Positions 22,745 through 54,903 of a stretch of DNA of 64,000 nucleotides are shown here, one piece after another. The notes under the pieces are model-generated. The model had not been told where the DNA came from, searched no databases, and saw nothing but the letters and a program-made list of their open reading frames with translations. Position numbers and translations under genes: made by a program. The first letter of the stretch is position 1. Every line of letters starts with the position of its first letter. The stretch lies in the NCBI GenBank assembly GCA_021292105.1, contig CM037870.1, forward strand, positions 13,239,234-13,303,233. The letters are read 5' to 3'. This stretch comes from Anadara kagoshimensis (lineage: Eukaryota; Mollusca; Bivalvia; Arcoida; Arcidae).

Positions 22745-23880
22745 TATATGATAAGACAGTTAGATCATGTTTGTTTCTGCCTAACCTCAACATTTAATGA
22801 TGATGATCATGCCCTTTTATTTTCATCAACCCTGCAGTCAACCTAGTCCAAATGGAAACTCCAGTCATTGCAATGTTTAATGTTACCCTTTGATTTATTG
22901 TCTATGCACACTCTATCATCTTTTAAGATAAAGTAGTTATATTACGTTTGTTACATTATATTCTTGACATCTAATGTTAATGATCATGACTTTTGCTTTC
23001 ACCAACCCAGCCCAACTGGAAACCTCAATCCAAAAGTTCAGTCAGTTCCACATTTTACTTTGCAATTTGATATCTTCTCTATGTGTACTCTACCATCTTT
23101 AGCGATAAGGCAGTTATATCATGTTTGTTGTATTCTAATCTCGAATCTAATGATCATGATTTCATCAACCCAGTCCAAATGGAAATTCTAATCCAGCAGT
23201 CAAATCAATTCCATATTTTACATTTGCCATTTGATATCTATTCTAATCTCGGACATCTTATGGTGATGATCATGACTTCAACTTCCAAAAACCCAGTCCC
23301 AATTGAAACTGCAATCCCCAAGTTCAGTCATTTCCACATTTTACATTTGCCATTTGATATTTTCTCTATGCACACTCTACCATCTTCCAAGATAAGGCAG
23401 TTATATCATGTTTGTTACATTCTAATCTCGATATCTAATGATGATGATCATGACTTTCGCTTTCATCAACCCATGCAGTCCTACTTGAGGTAGAGTGCTT
23501 ACTCTGTAAGTGGGATGTTGTTGGTCTGAACCCAGACTGGGTCTGACCCCAGACTTGAAAGGTGGTATTGTCATGGTAGACATGGCATGATAAAGACCCT
23601 GCTGTATGATGCCATCAGCGCAATGCACAGGCAAAATTTCTGCACCTTTGCCTATATCTGGCAAGGTCTTGATAGAAGTGAAATATTCTTGACTGGGACG
23701 TAAAACCCCATTACTTAACTCAGTCCAACCCAAAAGTCTATTCAGTTCCAAGTTTTCCATTTGCCATTTGATATCTTCTCTATGCACACTCTACCATCTT
23801 AAATGATAAGGCAGTTATATCATGTTTGTTACATTCTAATCTCGATATCTAATGGTGATGATCATGACTTTCGCTTTCAT
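22745..23880. repeat. Long-unit tandem repeat interrupted by a SINE
   Basis: GATAAGGCAGTTATATCATG, CTAATGATGATGATCATGAC and ATTTTACATTTGCCATTTGA recur about every 110-185 bases, roughly six copies. A SINE-B copy interrupts it at 23486-23730. Confidence 0.65.
23486..23730 (+). mobile_element. SINE-B copy, head truncated
   Basis: GGTAGAGTGCTTACTCTGTA through GCACCTTTGCCTATATCTGG to the tail TATTCTTGACTGGGACG. Confidence 0.7.
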
Positions 23881-24649
23881 TTCTTTTGAAATAAAATTTT
23901 TGGCCAGTCTATGTAGCCTCATTTTTTTTCTTTCTCTAAATTATTAAAACAGGAAACTCAATTTTCTGATTTTCATTCATGAAAAAACTGGGTTGTCTGG
24001 ATAGTAAATTTATTTGTGTTAACGGTACATAGAGAGAATTGGCAGATTTTTCAGTCTGCATTGTACTGTAATTCTACTTCTCTAGACTGCAGTTGAACAA
24101 TACCAGTCAATCGCAAATACAGTCTAACTGACAGTCATGTTTGATTATAATAAATAATAATGCCGATGGGGTAAAAATTTTCCTACGGTTGGTCGCATTA
24201 CACTTTTAGAATCACCTTCACAGTTCAAGCATTTTAAAAACTGAATAATTCAGAATTAGAGACAAAAACTGAATACCCTTGAAACATCTTACAGATTGAG
24301 ATTAAATTTTGCGATTTCTTTAACTTGAAGTAATGTTGACACGTGAGGCTGTCAAATATTTTGATGTTTTCCGTTCATTCAGATTAATCAGACTTCAGAA
24401 TAGCAGTTTCTCTCTTGATAACCCTATCCTAAAACTTATATCAATGTAATTTCATTACCGGTAGAATAATTAATGTAAAAAGAATTATTTTCGACCTTCA
24501 TTTTGGTAAAAAATCATCTGGTTAAACTATTGATTTTGCCAGACTGATTGTTTTGTATGCAAGTTCTTCCAAGAATTTTTGTGAAGTCTGCAATAATTTT
24601 CTTGTGGCAGAATTAGAACACAACTGATATATCCATCAGGGTTTTTTTT

Positions 24650-26085
24650 GTGGCCACTCTCGTTTCCTTCACCATTCCTGAACTGACCACCTCAATATAA
24701 GTGAAAGAATCTTTACTGGGGCATAAAACTTCATTACTCCACTCCACTCCACTCCCTTCCTTGTATGATGTTTTTCTGACCACTCAGGTTTTCTCAACCA
24801 TTCCATAATTGTCTCCATATAAGTAAAAGAATCTTGACTGGGTCATAAAACTTCATTACTCCACTCCTTTGCCTTCCTTGTATGATGGGTTTTTCCTGAC
24901 CACTCTGGTTTCCTCAACCATCCCAGAATTGCCTCGGTATAAGTGAAAGAATCTTGACTGGGGCATAAAACTCCATTACTCCGCTCCACTGCCTTCCTTG
25001 TATAATGGTTTTTTCTGACCACTCTGGTTTCCTCAACCATCCCAGAATTGCCTCGGTATAAGTGAAAGAATCTTGACTGGGGCATAAAACTCCATTACTC
25101 CGCTCCACTGCCTTCCTTGTATAATGGTTTTTTCTGACCACTCTGGTTTCCTCAACCATTCCAGAATTGCCTCGGTATTTGTGAAAGAATCTTTACTGGG
25201 ACATAAAACTCCATTACTCCACTCCACTGCCTTCCTTGTATGATGTTTTTCTGACCACTCAGGTTTTCTCAACCATTCCAGAATTGCCTCGGTATTTGTG
25301 AAAGAATCTTTACTGGGACATAAAACTCCATTACTCCACTCCACTGCCTTCCTTGTATGATGTTTTTCTGACCACTCAGGTTTTCTCAACCATTCCATAA
25401 TTGTCTCCATATAAGTAAAAGAATCTTGACTGGGTCATAAAACTCCATTACTCTGCTCCACTGCCTTCCTTGTATGATGGTTTTTCTGAACACTCTGGTT
25501 TCCTCAACCATCCCAAAATTGTCTCTATATAAGTGATTCGAAACCAACCATCCCAGAATTGTCTCTATATAAGTGAAAGAATCTTTACTGGGGCATAAAA
25601 CTCTATTACTCTGCTCCACTGCCTTCCTTGTATGATGGTTTTTCCTGACCACTCTGGTTTCCTCAACCATCCCAGAATTGCCTCGATATAAGTGAAAGAA
25701 TTTGAACTAGGCATAAAACTCCATTACTCCACTCCACTGCCTTCCTTGTATGATGTTTTTTCCTGACTACTCTGGTTTCCTCAGCCATCCCAGAATTGCC
25801 TCGGTATAAGTGAAAGAATCTTTACTAGGGCAAAAAACTCCATTACTCCACTCTGCTCCACTCCCTTCCTTGTATGATGGTTTTTTCCTGACCACTCTGG
25901 TTTTCTCAACCATCCCATAACTGCCTCCACATAAGTGAAAGAATTTGAACTAGGCATAAAACTCCATTCCACTATCTTCCTTGTATGATGGTTTGCCTGG
26001 TTTCCTCAACCATCCCAGAATTGCCTCAATATAAGTGAAAGAATCTTGACTGGGGTGTAAATTCCCACTCCCTTCCGTTTATGCA
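24650..26085. repeat. Satellite-like array built from the SINE-A 3' part, about 118 bp unit
   Basis: CCTTCCTTGTATGATGG recurs at 24755, 24872, 24992, 25111, 25230, 25347, 25464, 25622, 25740, 25864 and near 25975 and 26071. Most spacings are 117-120; one is 158 because of a short internal duplication. Every unit contains the SINE-A blocks GTTTCCTCAACCATCCCAGA and GTGAAAGAATCTTGACTGGG. The units at 24992 and 25111 are almost identical, so some duplication is recent. Open frames here are a by-product of the repeat. Confidence 0.9.
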
Positions 26086-26487
26086 CCTGCCTGTATCAAG
26101 AACTTGATTTCATAAACTTTAAATCCTGCAGATGTTTACGCGATTTCTGTAATTGTTTTCAGTGTTATCTCGCACACACTCATCATGGTATAATTGATAG
26201 AACTTTATGGGGTTATAACATTTGATTTTATATTGTAACCCATTTTTAAAAGTACATCCCATCAAGCTATGTAAGCTATAACCGTGGATGTTCATATGTA
26301 AGAAATAAAAATGTTGCCAGAAAAGTTTTTATTTCTTCTAGAGATCCCCCATTTTTTGCCATTACTTCACCGATTTTTTTTCACACGCCAATTTTTTTTT
26401 CACACCTTTCAAAGTTCATGATGATATATATTATATATAAAATAGACGAAGTAAAAAAATTTCCTAAAAAAAAAACACTGAAGAGAG

Positions 26488-27610
26488 TTTGACATATTTT
26501 GATGTTAATCTTGTTTTTCGGTATGTAAAAGAGATATGGGCTACCATTACATAAATTATAAGATTTCCTATAACATCAATATATTATTAGACTAACTGCT
26601 TTTCTTGATACCATCTGTAATTTTTATGGAGTATATTACCCGATGTAAGGGAGATAACTATCACTTTGGTGATTACAGTCATTTGTATAGCAGGGTTGCA
26701 TTTAAATAAGGCGGAGGTTTAATTTTCAATAATTTGTCCAGAATTAGGGAAAAGTAATTTTATAGATATATGTACTTATAATATTTGTTTATTTATGCCA
26801 CCGGCACAGAAATAGTTGCGAAATTTGATTCACTGTTATGATTAAAAACAAACGTACCAGTCCATGTCCAAATTACAATCCCAAAGCAATTAAAGTAAAA
26901 ATTTAGAAAAGTTCTACCATGGAAGTGAGGCCATGTGCTCTGTAAGGATATTGAAGCTCCCCTTGTCTAGTTAACTAGCTACACCTGGATAAAAAGAATC
27001 TGCGGAGCGTTTGACATACCGGTATTTTGATTTTAATCTTGTTTTTCGGTATGTAAAAGAGATATGGGCTACCATTACATAAATTATAAGATTTCCTATA
27101 ACATCAGTATATCATTAGGCTAACTGGTTTTCTTGATATCATCCGTAATTTTTATGGAGTATATTACCCGATGTAAGGGAGATAACTATCATTTTCGTGA
27201 TTACAGTAATTATTATTGCAGGACTGCATTTAAATTAGGCGGAGGTCTAATTTTGGGTAATTTGTCCAGAATTAGAAATGATGGAATTAATTTAGATATA
27301 CCTGATATTTTTCTATTTATAAAACTATCCCAGAAATAGTTGAGAAATTTGATTAAGGATATGATAAAAAAAAACATGTCCAAATCACAATCCCTAAAAA
27401 CAAAGTAAAAACTTTGAAATTATAATTATTATTGCAGGACTGCATTTAAATAAGGCGGAGGTGTAATTTTGGGTAATTTGTCCAGAATTAGGAATGATGG
27501 AATTAATTTAGATATACTCTAATTTTTGTCTATTTATGAAACCAGCCCAGAAATAGTTGAGAAATTTGATTAACTTATTAAGGTTATGATCAAAAACATG
27601 TCCAAATCAC
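26488..27610. repeat. Direct duplication of about 520 bp, plus a partial third copy
   Basis: 26488-26870 reappears at 27010-27390 (TTTTCGGTATGTAAAAGAGA, GAGTATATTACCCGATGTAA, AATAAGGCGGAGG). A shorter part returns at 27420-27610. Repeat-6 pieces lie at each junction. Confidence 0.8.
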
Positions 27611-28589
27611 AAATCTTAAAAACAATGTAAAAACTTTGAAAACTGGCAAACTTAAGTTGAACATGTAAACTGCCACCATTGAAGTGAAGCCAGGGATTTA
27701 TCAAGGGCCTATTTAGGGCCGAAATTCGGCCCCATTCCCAATGGAAAAACATTGATTTTTTCCCAAAATGGGCTGAAAAAATTTCCAATTAAAAAATCGT
27801 ACCAGATACATAGCTGAAATATGGCCATAGATGTGGCTGCTTTTCTCAATCTTCAATCAACTCAATACACTAAAAGCATTAGATTTAATCATTAATGGCA
27901 TCAAAGTTTTCCCAAAATGAGTAAAAAGTTGATAGCTTTTCCCAATTTTTAGTTTAGGGCCTTTTCCCAAAAGACCCTGATAAATCCCTGGAAGCAGAGT
28001 GTTGCATAAGGCCCATGCACCTCCTGTCTAGCTAGCTACACCCGCTAAGCAACAACTTTGAAAACTGACAAATTTACCTTAGTTAAACACATGCATTTCC
28101 ACTATGGAAGTGATGTTGAGTGTTCCTCTTGTCTAATTAGTTATGCCTGCCATATGTAAAACCAAAATTGAGAATGAAAAGAGAATGGAACTCTGATATT
28201 AATTTAGTATTGATATTTTGTAGAAATGATTAACATTTGTTTTAATATCAAGTTGAACGGGTATATGGAAGCATGATGTTTTATAGTCTTACATAATGAA
28301 TTACATTTTGATTTGTTGAAATATAGAATTGCAATTGTAGATCCGTCAGTTTTTCAAAAAGTAGGTCACAGTGACCTTCTCTCATACTTCTTGGTTTAAA
28401 GTTCAGAACATGTACTAATTCTGTGTGTCATTGTAGGTGTGTCACAAAAATGTATCCTTAACTGTTCATTGCAAAGTACACATGTACTTAAACCCGTTAA
28501 AAGTGTAGTCAGTGATTAACGTTGACTGTGAAATAGCTAGCTCATCCATACTTAACTGGAAATGGGGAGGCCAAATAATAAGGAGTGAG

Positions 28590-28940
28590 GTTGAGTGGAG
28601 TTATGGAATATTATGCCCAGTTGAGATTCTTTCACATATTTTGTGGCAGTCAGTTCATGGATGGTGGAGACAACCGTTACAGTTCTTCGGTAAGCAAATA
28701 GACAACATTTTTCACATTAGCAATTAGGATTTGTCCTGATTGGGATTCTACCTTGGGAGTTAGAGGCACTGTGTTCCATAGGCCTGGGCTGAGTAACTCG
28801 AAGCTATCTTAGCAGTTACGAATACTTAACGCCTTTGTGTTATATAGGCATTAACTGTTCGTAACTGCTAAGAGAGCTTCGAGTTAACAAGCCCTGAACT
28901 CTATACCACTTGGTCATGCAGGCTGGCCCCTAATAAAAAA
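28590..28940 (-). mobile_element. SINE-A copy split by a hairpin insertion
   Basis: Left part 28590-28780 is an inverse SINE-A tail and body; 28898-28940 (TACCACTTGGTCATGCAGGC) completes the head. The interruption is the element at 28783-28897. Confidence 0.7.
28783..28897. mobile_element. Small hairpin element inside SINE-A
   Basis: GTAACTCGAAGCT..CTTAGCAGTTACG and CGTAACTGCTAAGAGAGCTT are inverted arms. The ends GGGCT and AGCCC also pair. Confidence 0.65.
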
Positions 28941-29359
28941 AGATGTTGCTGAATTCAGACTTACAGAATGTACTAAATCTTAAAATTAAAGATTGATCAA
29001 TTTAGGATTTCTTGCTTCCATTTCTATGATGATAAAAAAGGTATTACTATTTATAATATTTAGTGATAATATAAATTCCACTTACAAATCATATTTATGA
29101 TGGCTCTTATTTTGGTCTCAAAGAAATGAAAATTATGCTTTTACTTTATATTGTAAACATACTTATTTTCAGGGTGTACTAATTTTCGCTGAGTTGTTTG
29201 TTTTGCACCAAAAATAATACAGTGCAAAATTTATATTATGCTTATTGTGTTATAGTGCATATTTCAAAAACGCGAAAATTTAACTACACGAATGTATGTA
29301 TAAATTCCCTATATTGCGAAAATAAATACACTCGGAATTAAATATGTTTACAGTATTCA

Positions 29360-29364
<5 letters not shown>

Positions 29365-29424
<60 letters not shown>
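29365..29424. repeat. (GA)n microsatellite
   Basis: About 30 uninterrupted GA units. It accounts for the serine/leucine-rich open frame on the opposite strand. Confidence 0.95.
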
Positions 29425-29427
<3 letters not shown>

Positions 29428-29639
29428 TCAAATGAATAGATTGTTAATAAATTCCTATAGTCATGACAATTCCACTTATAATGTATTAGAGAAAGAGAGA
29501 GAGACATTTGTGTAATAACAATTATCCGATTTTTATCATTGATTTTATGATTTCTTTCAGCTATTAAATATCAATCACTATACTTACCTACTATAATTAA
29601 TGTGATTGATGAATTATTATAAGTGCACACTGCGAATCA

Positions 29640-30444
29640 CTCCACTAGCTCGATGCCGTTTGACTTTGTTTTATTGCCTGCCAGAGGGCTTAATATGATT
29701 CCTGACTACAGTTATCTAAGGTTTTCAGTCTATCAATGAAAAATGGAAAAAAAATATGAAGGACTATTTAGTATGATCCAGCACAGTTTGTTATCTGAAG
29801 TTTTCAGTCTATCTATGAAAAGTTAAGAAAAATAGGAAAGACTCAGAGTGTAAAGGAGATGAAGAGTGAAATTACTAAACAAAAGAAGAAAAAGAGAACA
29901 AAATATGTTGTGACGTAATTCTAGATATTAAGTTTTCAGTCTATCCATAAAAAATTAAGGAAAAATTAAAGATTGCATAAAAGAGACAATTAAGAGTGAA
30001 ATTACCAAAAAAAAAAAAAAGAGAGGAAAAAAGAACTAGCACATATGCTAGGAGGCTTACTGATCTAGCTGATGTTTGACTTTTTGTTATAATACCTGCC
30101 ACTCTGAGGACTTAATATGATTTACATGTACAGTTATCTATATGGTTTTTAGTCTATCCATGAAAAACAAGATGGTGTAAAAGAGACAAAGTGCAAAATT
30201 ACTAAAAAAGAGGGGAAAAAAGAACAAGTGTATACTACCAGGCTTACTCTAAGTGCCGTTTGACTTTTTGTTGTACATGTACAAGTATTCGCTGCTAGAG
30301 GGCTTAGTATGATTCTACATGTACAGTTATTTTAAAATTTTCAGTCTTAATCCGTGAAAAAATGAAGAAAAACAAGAAAGATTGTGTTAAAGAAACAAAG
30401 AGTAAAATTAGTAAAAAAGAGGAGAAAAAGAACAAAAATGTGTA
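29640..30444 (+). repeat. Decayed tandem copies of an exon-like segment ahead of the candidate N-terminal exon
   Basis: Acceptor-like TTTTCAGTCTAT recurs near 29724, 29802, 29932, 30146 (TTTTTAGTCTAT) and 30338 (TTTTCAGTCTTAATCC). In most copies it is preceded by a block resembling GGCTTAGTATGATT..ACAGTTAT and followed by ATGAAAAA and a purine-rich stretch (AAGAGACAAAGAGT..AAATTA). Spacing is irregular (about 76 to 215 bases). All copies but the last carry early stops after the ATG; only the last leads into the long open frame. Confidence 0.6.
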
Positions 30445-30737
30445 AAACCAGATAACGATAGTACTGGTGATAGGATAGATAAAAATGACTGTTTGACTTC
30501 AGATAAAACAGATGGGATTTTAGGTCATAAAAATGAGCATTTGATTAACGGGATTAGATGTGATGATCGAAAACAAGTGGATTATTTGTTAAATTGTGAT
30601 AAATTGGACTGTGTTACAGATCATTCTGAGCACTATAAAACTATAAGTGAACTTAGTATTACTGTGCAAGGCAGTACTTGTAGTAGTAAGAAAGTTAAAG
30701 ATGGATCTGTTACTAACATTGAACAGGTAGCTTACAG
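30345..30737 (+). CDS. Candidate 5' exon encoding an N-terminal extension of ACK (start codon unresolved)
   Basis: A frame is open from 30415 to 30741 and contains donor TACAG|GTAATT, ending the exon at 30737. Joined to the acceptor at 31653 the frame continues without a stop into the ACK start methionine, adding about 116 codons. Composition is hydrophilic (Asp, Lys, Ser, Thr, several Cys) with no recognised domain. There is no ATG in this frame. An acceptor-like ATTTTCAG precedes 30345, and an ATG at 30362 opens a 27-codon lysine-rich frame that stops at 30443-30445. That frame overlaps the long one but is one base out of register. Options are a one-base error or polymorphism in the A-runs of 30415-30443, a further upstream start, or a 5' UTR exon. 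No close match to the human N-terminus. Confidence 0.45.
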
Positions 30738-30841
30738 GTAATTAAACCCTCCAGACAGTGTTTATTTAATATATTGATGTTACTTTATGTATATGTGTAG
30801 TATTACTTTGTGCACTTTGTTTCAGTTTTATCAAGATATTG

Positions 30842-31197
30842 CAGTAGACCTCATTATAGTGTATCTCTCAGATAACCCTGCCTCCTTGCTTATCACCCCG
30901 GTACAGTCAAACCTGTCTATGAAGCCACTCAAGGGAACCAGTAAAAGTGGTCTTTATAGGCAGGTGGCCTTTATATACAGGTTCAAATTATAAGAATAAA
31001 GAATAATTGGGATACAATTCTACTGGCCATTATAAAGGTGGCTCTTATATAGAGGTGGCCTTTAGGGCAGGTTGGGCTGTATTTTGAAGTAGCAAAATCA
31101 TTTTTTTTCTACTTAATTTATTTGCAAGACCTATTTTTATAATGCCACAATTTGGCAGACCAAATAGTGGCAGTATTGTGATACGAGGTTTTTACTG
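30842..31197. mobile_element. MITE-3 copy split by MITE-2
   Basis: Left part CAGTAGACCTCATTATAGTG..CTTATCACCCCGG and right part TTTTGAAGTAGC..GAGGTTTTTACTG form one MITE-3. They are separated by a complete MITE-2 with a TA on each side. It lies between the candidate N-terminal exon and the SAM exon of ACK. Confidence 0.75.
30904..31079. mobile_element. MITE-2 copy nested in MITE-3
   Basis: CAGTCAAACCTGTCTATGAA..GGTTGGGCTG, 176 bp, TA on both sides. Confidence 0.8.
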
Positions 31198-31209
31198 TAT
31201 ATTTGTGTA

Positions 31210-31388
31210 CAGTACAACCTGCCTTAAAGGCCACCTCTATATAAGGGTCACCTGCCTATAAAGGCCAATAAAAAGATACCCATATTGTTCTTTATTCAAA
31301 TTATTTGAAACTGTATATAAAGACCACCTGCTCATAAAGGCCACTTTTACTTGTTTTCTTGGGTGGCCTTTGTAGACAGGTTTGACTG
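31210..31388. mobile_element. MITE-2 copy, opposite orientation
   Basis: CAGTACAACCTGCCTTAAAG..GACAGGTTTGACTG, the reverse of the 30904 copy, only about 130 bases from it. Confidence 0.8.
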
Positions 31389-31677
31389 TTTCAGTTTTAA
31401 TTAGAAATTACTGAATATTAATTATTGTCCATTTGATAGTAAGACTGATGTTTAAGCATCAGATTTATAAATTTCCCCATTCGGAAGAACTTAAATCACA
31501 CTCCTAGCTGAAAGACTTCCATTCCAACACTAAAATGCTCCCGGTACGATTTAACTTATCAGTTGAAACTTCTTTCGCATCTTTTGGAAGTGTGTTGTTT
31601 ATTTAACTCTCCAGTCAGTTTATAAAATTTTCTTTTGTCTTTCTATTTTCAGTCAACAGTCTGACAAAGATGGCAAT

Positions 31678-52635
<20,958 letters not shown>

Positions 52636-54055
52636 TAAATCATGCATTATATAGTGTATAATAAATATTAGCATATTACAAGTCATTTATATATATTCTA
52701 CAGACATTTTGCCATAATATAATATTTTTTATCAAGAAACTGACAACATACTGATATTCATAATTCCAAACACTCTGCCGATATTTCTCATATTATATTA
52801 ATTATTATCAAGAAACTGACATTATACAGTAAATATATTAATTTTAGCATGTATGGATTTTAGCACAAATCATAATTTTGGCAAATTCATGTGGACCCGA
52901 ATAATGGAGTAATTTTCATGAATCACCTTGTGCATTATGATCATATTTGATTTAATGCAGGGGAAACGCCAACTCGGCCTATGCATTAATTCATTAAACA
53001 ATTTTGCACGCGCAGAACGGGTAAAAAAAAATGGCCAAAAACGGTATACACTCGAGGCGAGGAAATAGTGAAATATTTATTTTACAGATTGTTTTTACAA
53101 CAATACCTGAATTTTTTTCGAAATTTCTGGATAAATGGTGGTAGACTTGAATTAGTGCTATAGCATCTTGTACTCTGTAATCACATTTAATTTGGCAGTA
53201 ATTAACGCTACAGTATCATCTGAAATTAGCTAAAATCAGTACAAGGATAAAATTGATATGTTTACAGTATTGTGTATTACATAAGAGTGTATATATGACA
53301 AAGTGTTACAAGTGCTACAACTTTTACATTTTTATTGTGGTACATGAAAATTAATCATGATATTAACCTTTGTGACAGAATAGTTTAAAAACAAATATTT
53401 ATTCTACAAAGTAGTTAGTAATGTACACGTAATTACTGTTAACCAACTTCAACTTTTAATTTTCCATCTATTAAAATGATAATTCTTTCTCTTCAGTAAA
53501 AAATGGCATATCATATATTATTGCAAGACAGAACATAATTGATATAGACATGACATGAAAGTAACATGAGTAAAAATCTTTTTTTTTTCATTCAACCAAA
53601 TGTGGTTAAAGAAATTTCTGTCTACAGCTAGATCAATCACTTTTTCATCATTGAAAATCAAACAATTAAGAAAGGGTAAAAACCTCATATATCATTATGA
53701 ACATTTATATTTCAATAAAGCAGCAACATTTAATACTGTATAAAGGTCATTATTTTGTGATATCAACCCTATTGCTTTGAAAAACTTGTCATTCCTCTCA
53801 CTGACAAATGTTTCAGTAACAATGTTTAATTTTTGGTTTTCACTTGTACACATAGAGAAAAAATTAATCTCCGACGCCTGTCATAATTATCAGCATCTTG
53901 ATGATGATGTCATTGAAATTTAAAAATTCAAAATGTCAGGTTAATATATTTCTTCTCAATATGGTGATTTTTGTCTCTCAAGAGACTGCTGTAATTGGTA
54001 GACCTGTCTAGTTGATACTTACAGATTCTATAATAGAATCTAGAACAACAGTAGT
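52636..54055. other. ACK 3' flank
   Basis: AT-rich, no coding frame. It probably includes the 3' UTR, whose end is not determinable. Confidence 0.4.
52660..52665 (+). terminator. Candidate polyadenylation signal for ACK
   Basis: AATAAA lies 25 bases after the stop codon. Further AATAAA hexamers occur at 53714 and 54545, so the real 3' UTR could be longer. The sequence alone does not decide. Confidence 0.3.
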
Positions 54056-54348
54056 AATGTTATTATACCCCCCCACCCCACCCCACCCCAGCAAACTAGG
54101 TTAAGGGGAGTATTTAAGAATCACCATGTCTGTCCGTCTGTCCATCTGTCTGTCTGTGTAAAATTGTGTCTGGGCCCTATCTTATAATTGCTTTGAACAA
54201 TTGTCATAAAACTTCACATGAATAATCTTCATGGTCCAAAGGTGTGTCATGACCTTGAATCAAGGTCATACCAAAAAGGTCAAGGTTGCAAGAAAACATT
54301 AAAAGGGGGGTATTTGGCTCTCTCAATAGAGAGACAGTTCTAGTTTTT
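54056..54348. repeat. Dispersed repeat with C-run and GTCTGTCCGTCTG block
   Basis: Begins at a (CCCCA)n run, contains GTCTGTCCGTCTGTCCATC and GGTCATACCAAAAAGGTCAA, and ends GAGACAGTTCTAGTTTTT. Confidence 0.55.
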
Positions 54349-54903
54349 CAACAGGACATACAACACTGCAATGTAGATTTTTTTGACTAGTTTTATTATT
54401 TAATGTATTATTTATTTGTTAGAATATCATTGATACTCAAGTGCCATAAGAAATGTTTTAATCCCACAGCAACATGACATAAATCAAAATTTATGGTTTT
54501 CTTTCATGTGTATAGTATTCTGTTAATTTTCTGTGTTTTATGTAAATAAACAGGGATTCACCAGTGAACCTTGTCATATACCATATTTTTTGCATTAAAG
54601 TTGGTATTAAATCAGTCATTTAAAAATTGATATTTGTGATACTAAAAACTGAAAATGATATTAAAAACATTTTTGTTCACAAGTAATTTCCTTTATTGAG
54701 GAGTTGATAAATAAAAATTTGACATTAGCTGTAGAGTCCAATGTTTCGACTTCTCAAAACTTTATTTACAAAAAGTCATATCATGTTTAGAGTGCATTTC
54801 CACTCATCAGGATAAACTGTCATACAGTATTGTTTGCATAAAGGCTGAGAAGCTGAAATAGTGTACACAAGTGCTATTTTTGAACTATTTATTAAATCAT
54901 TTT

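Noticed and set aside
23083-23493. 136-codon open frame
   Set aside because: Lies entirely in the tandem repeat of 22745-23880 and includes repeated peptides.
24843-25972. Several overlapping minus-strand open frames with repeated 'VEETRVVRKNHHTRK'-like peptides
   Set aside because: They are translations of the 118-bp SINE-derived array; the repeat periodicity explains them.
29280-29507. Minus-strand frame rich in Ser-Leu repeats
   Set aside because: Created by the (GA)n microsatellite.
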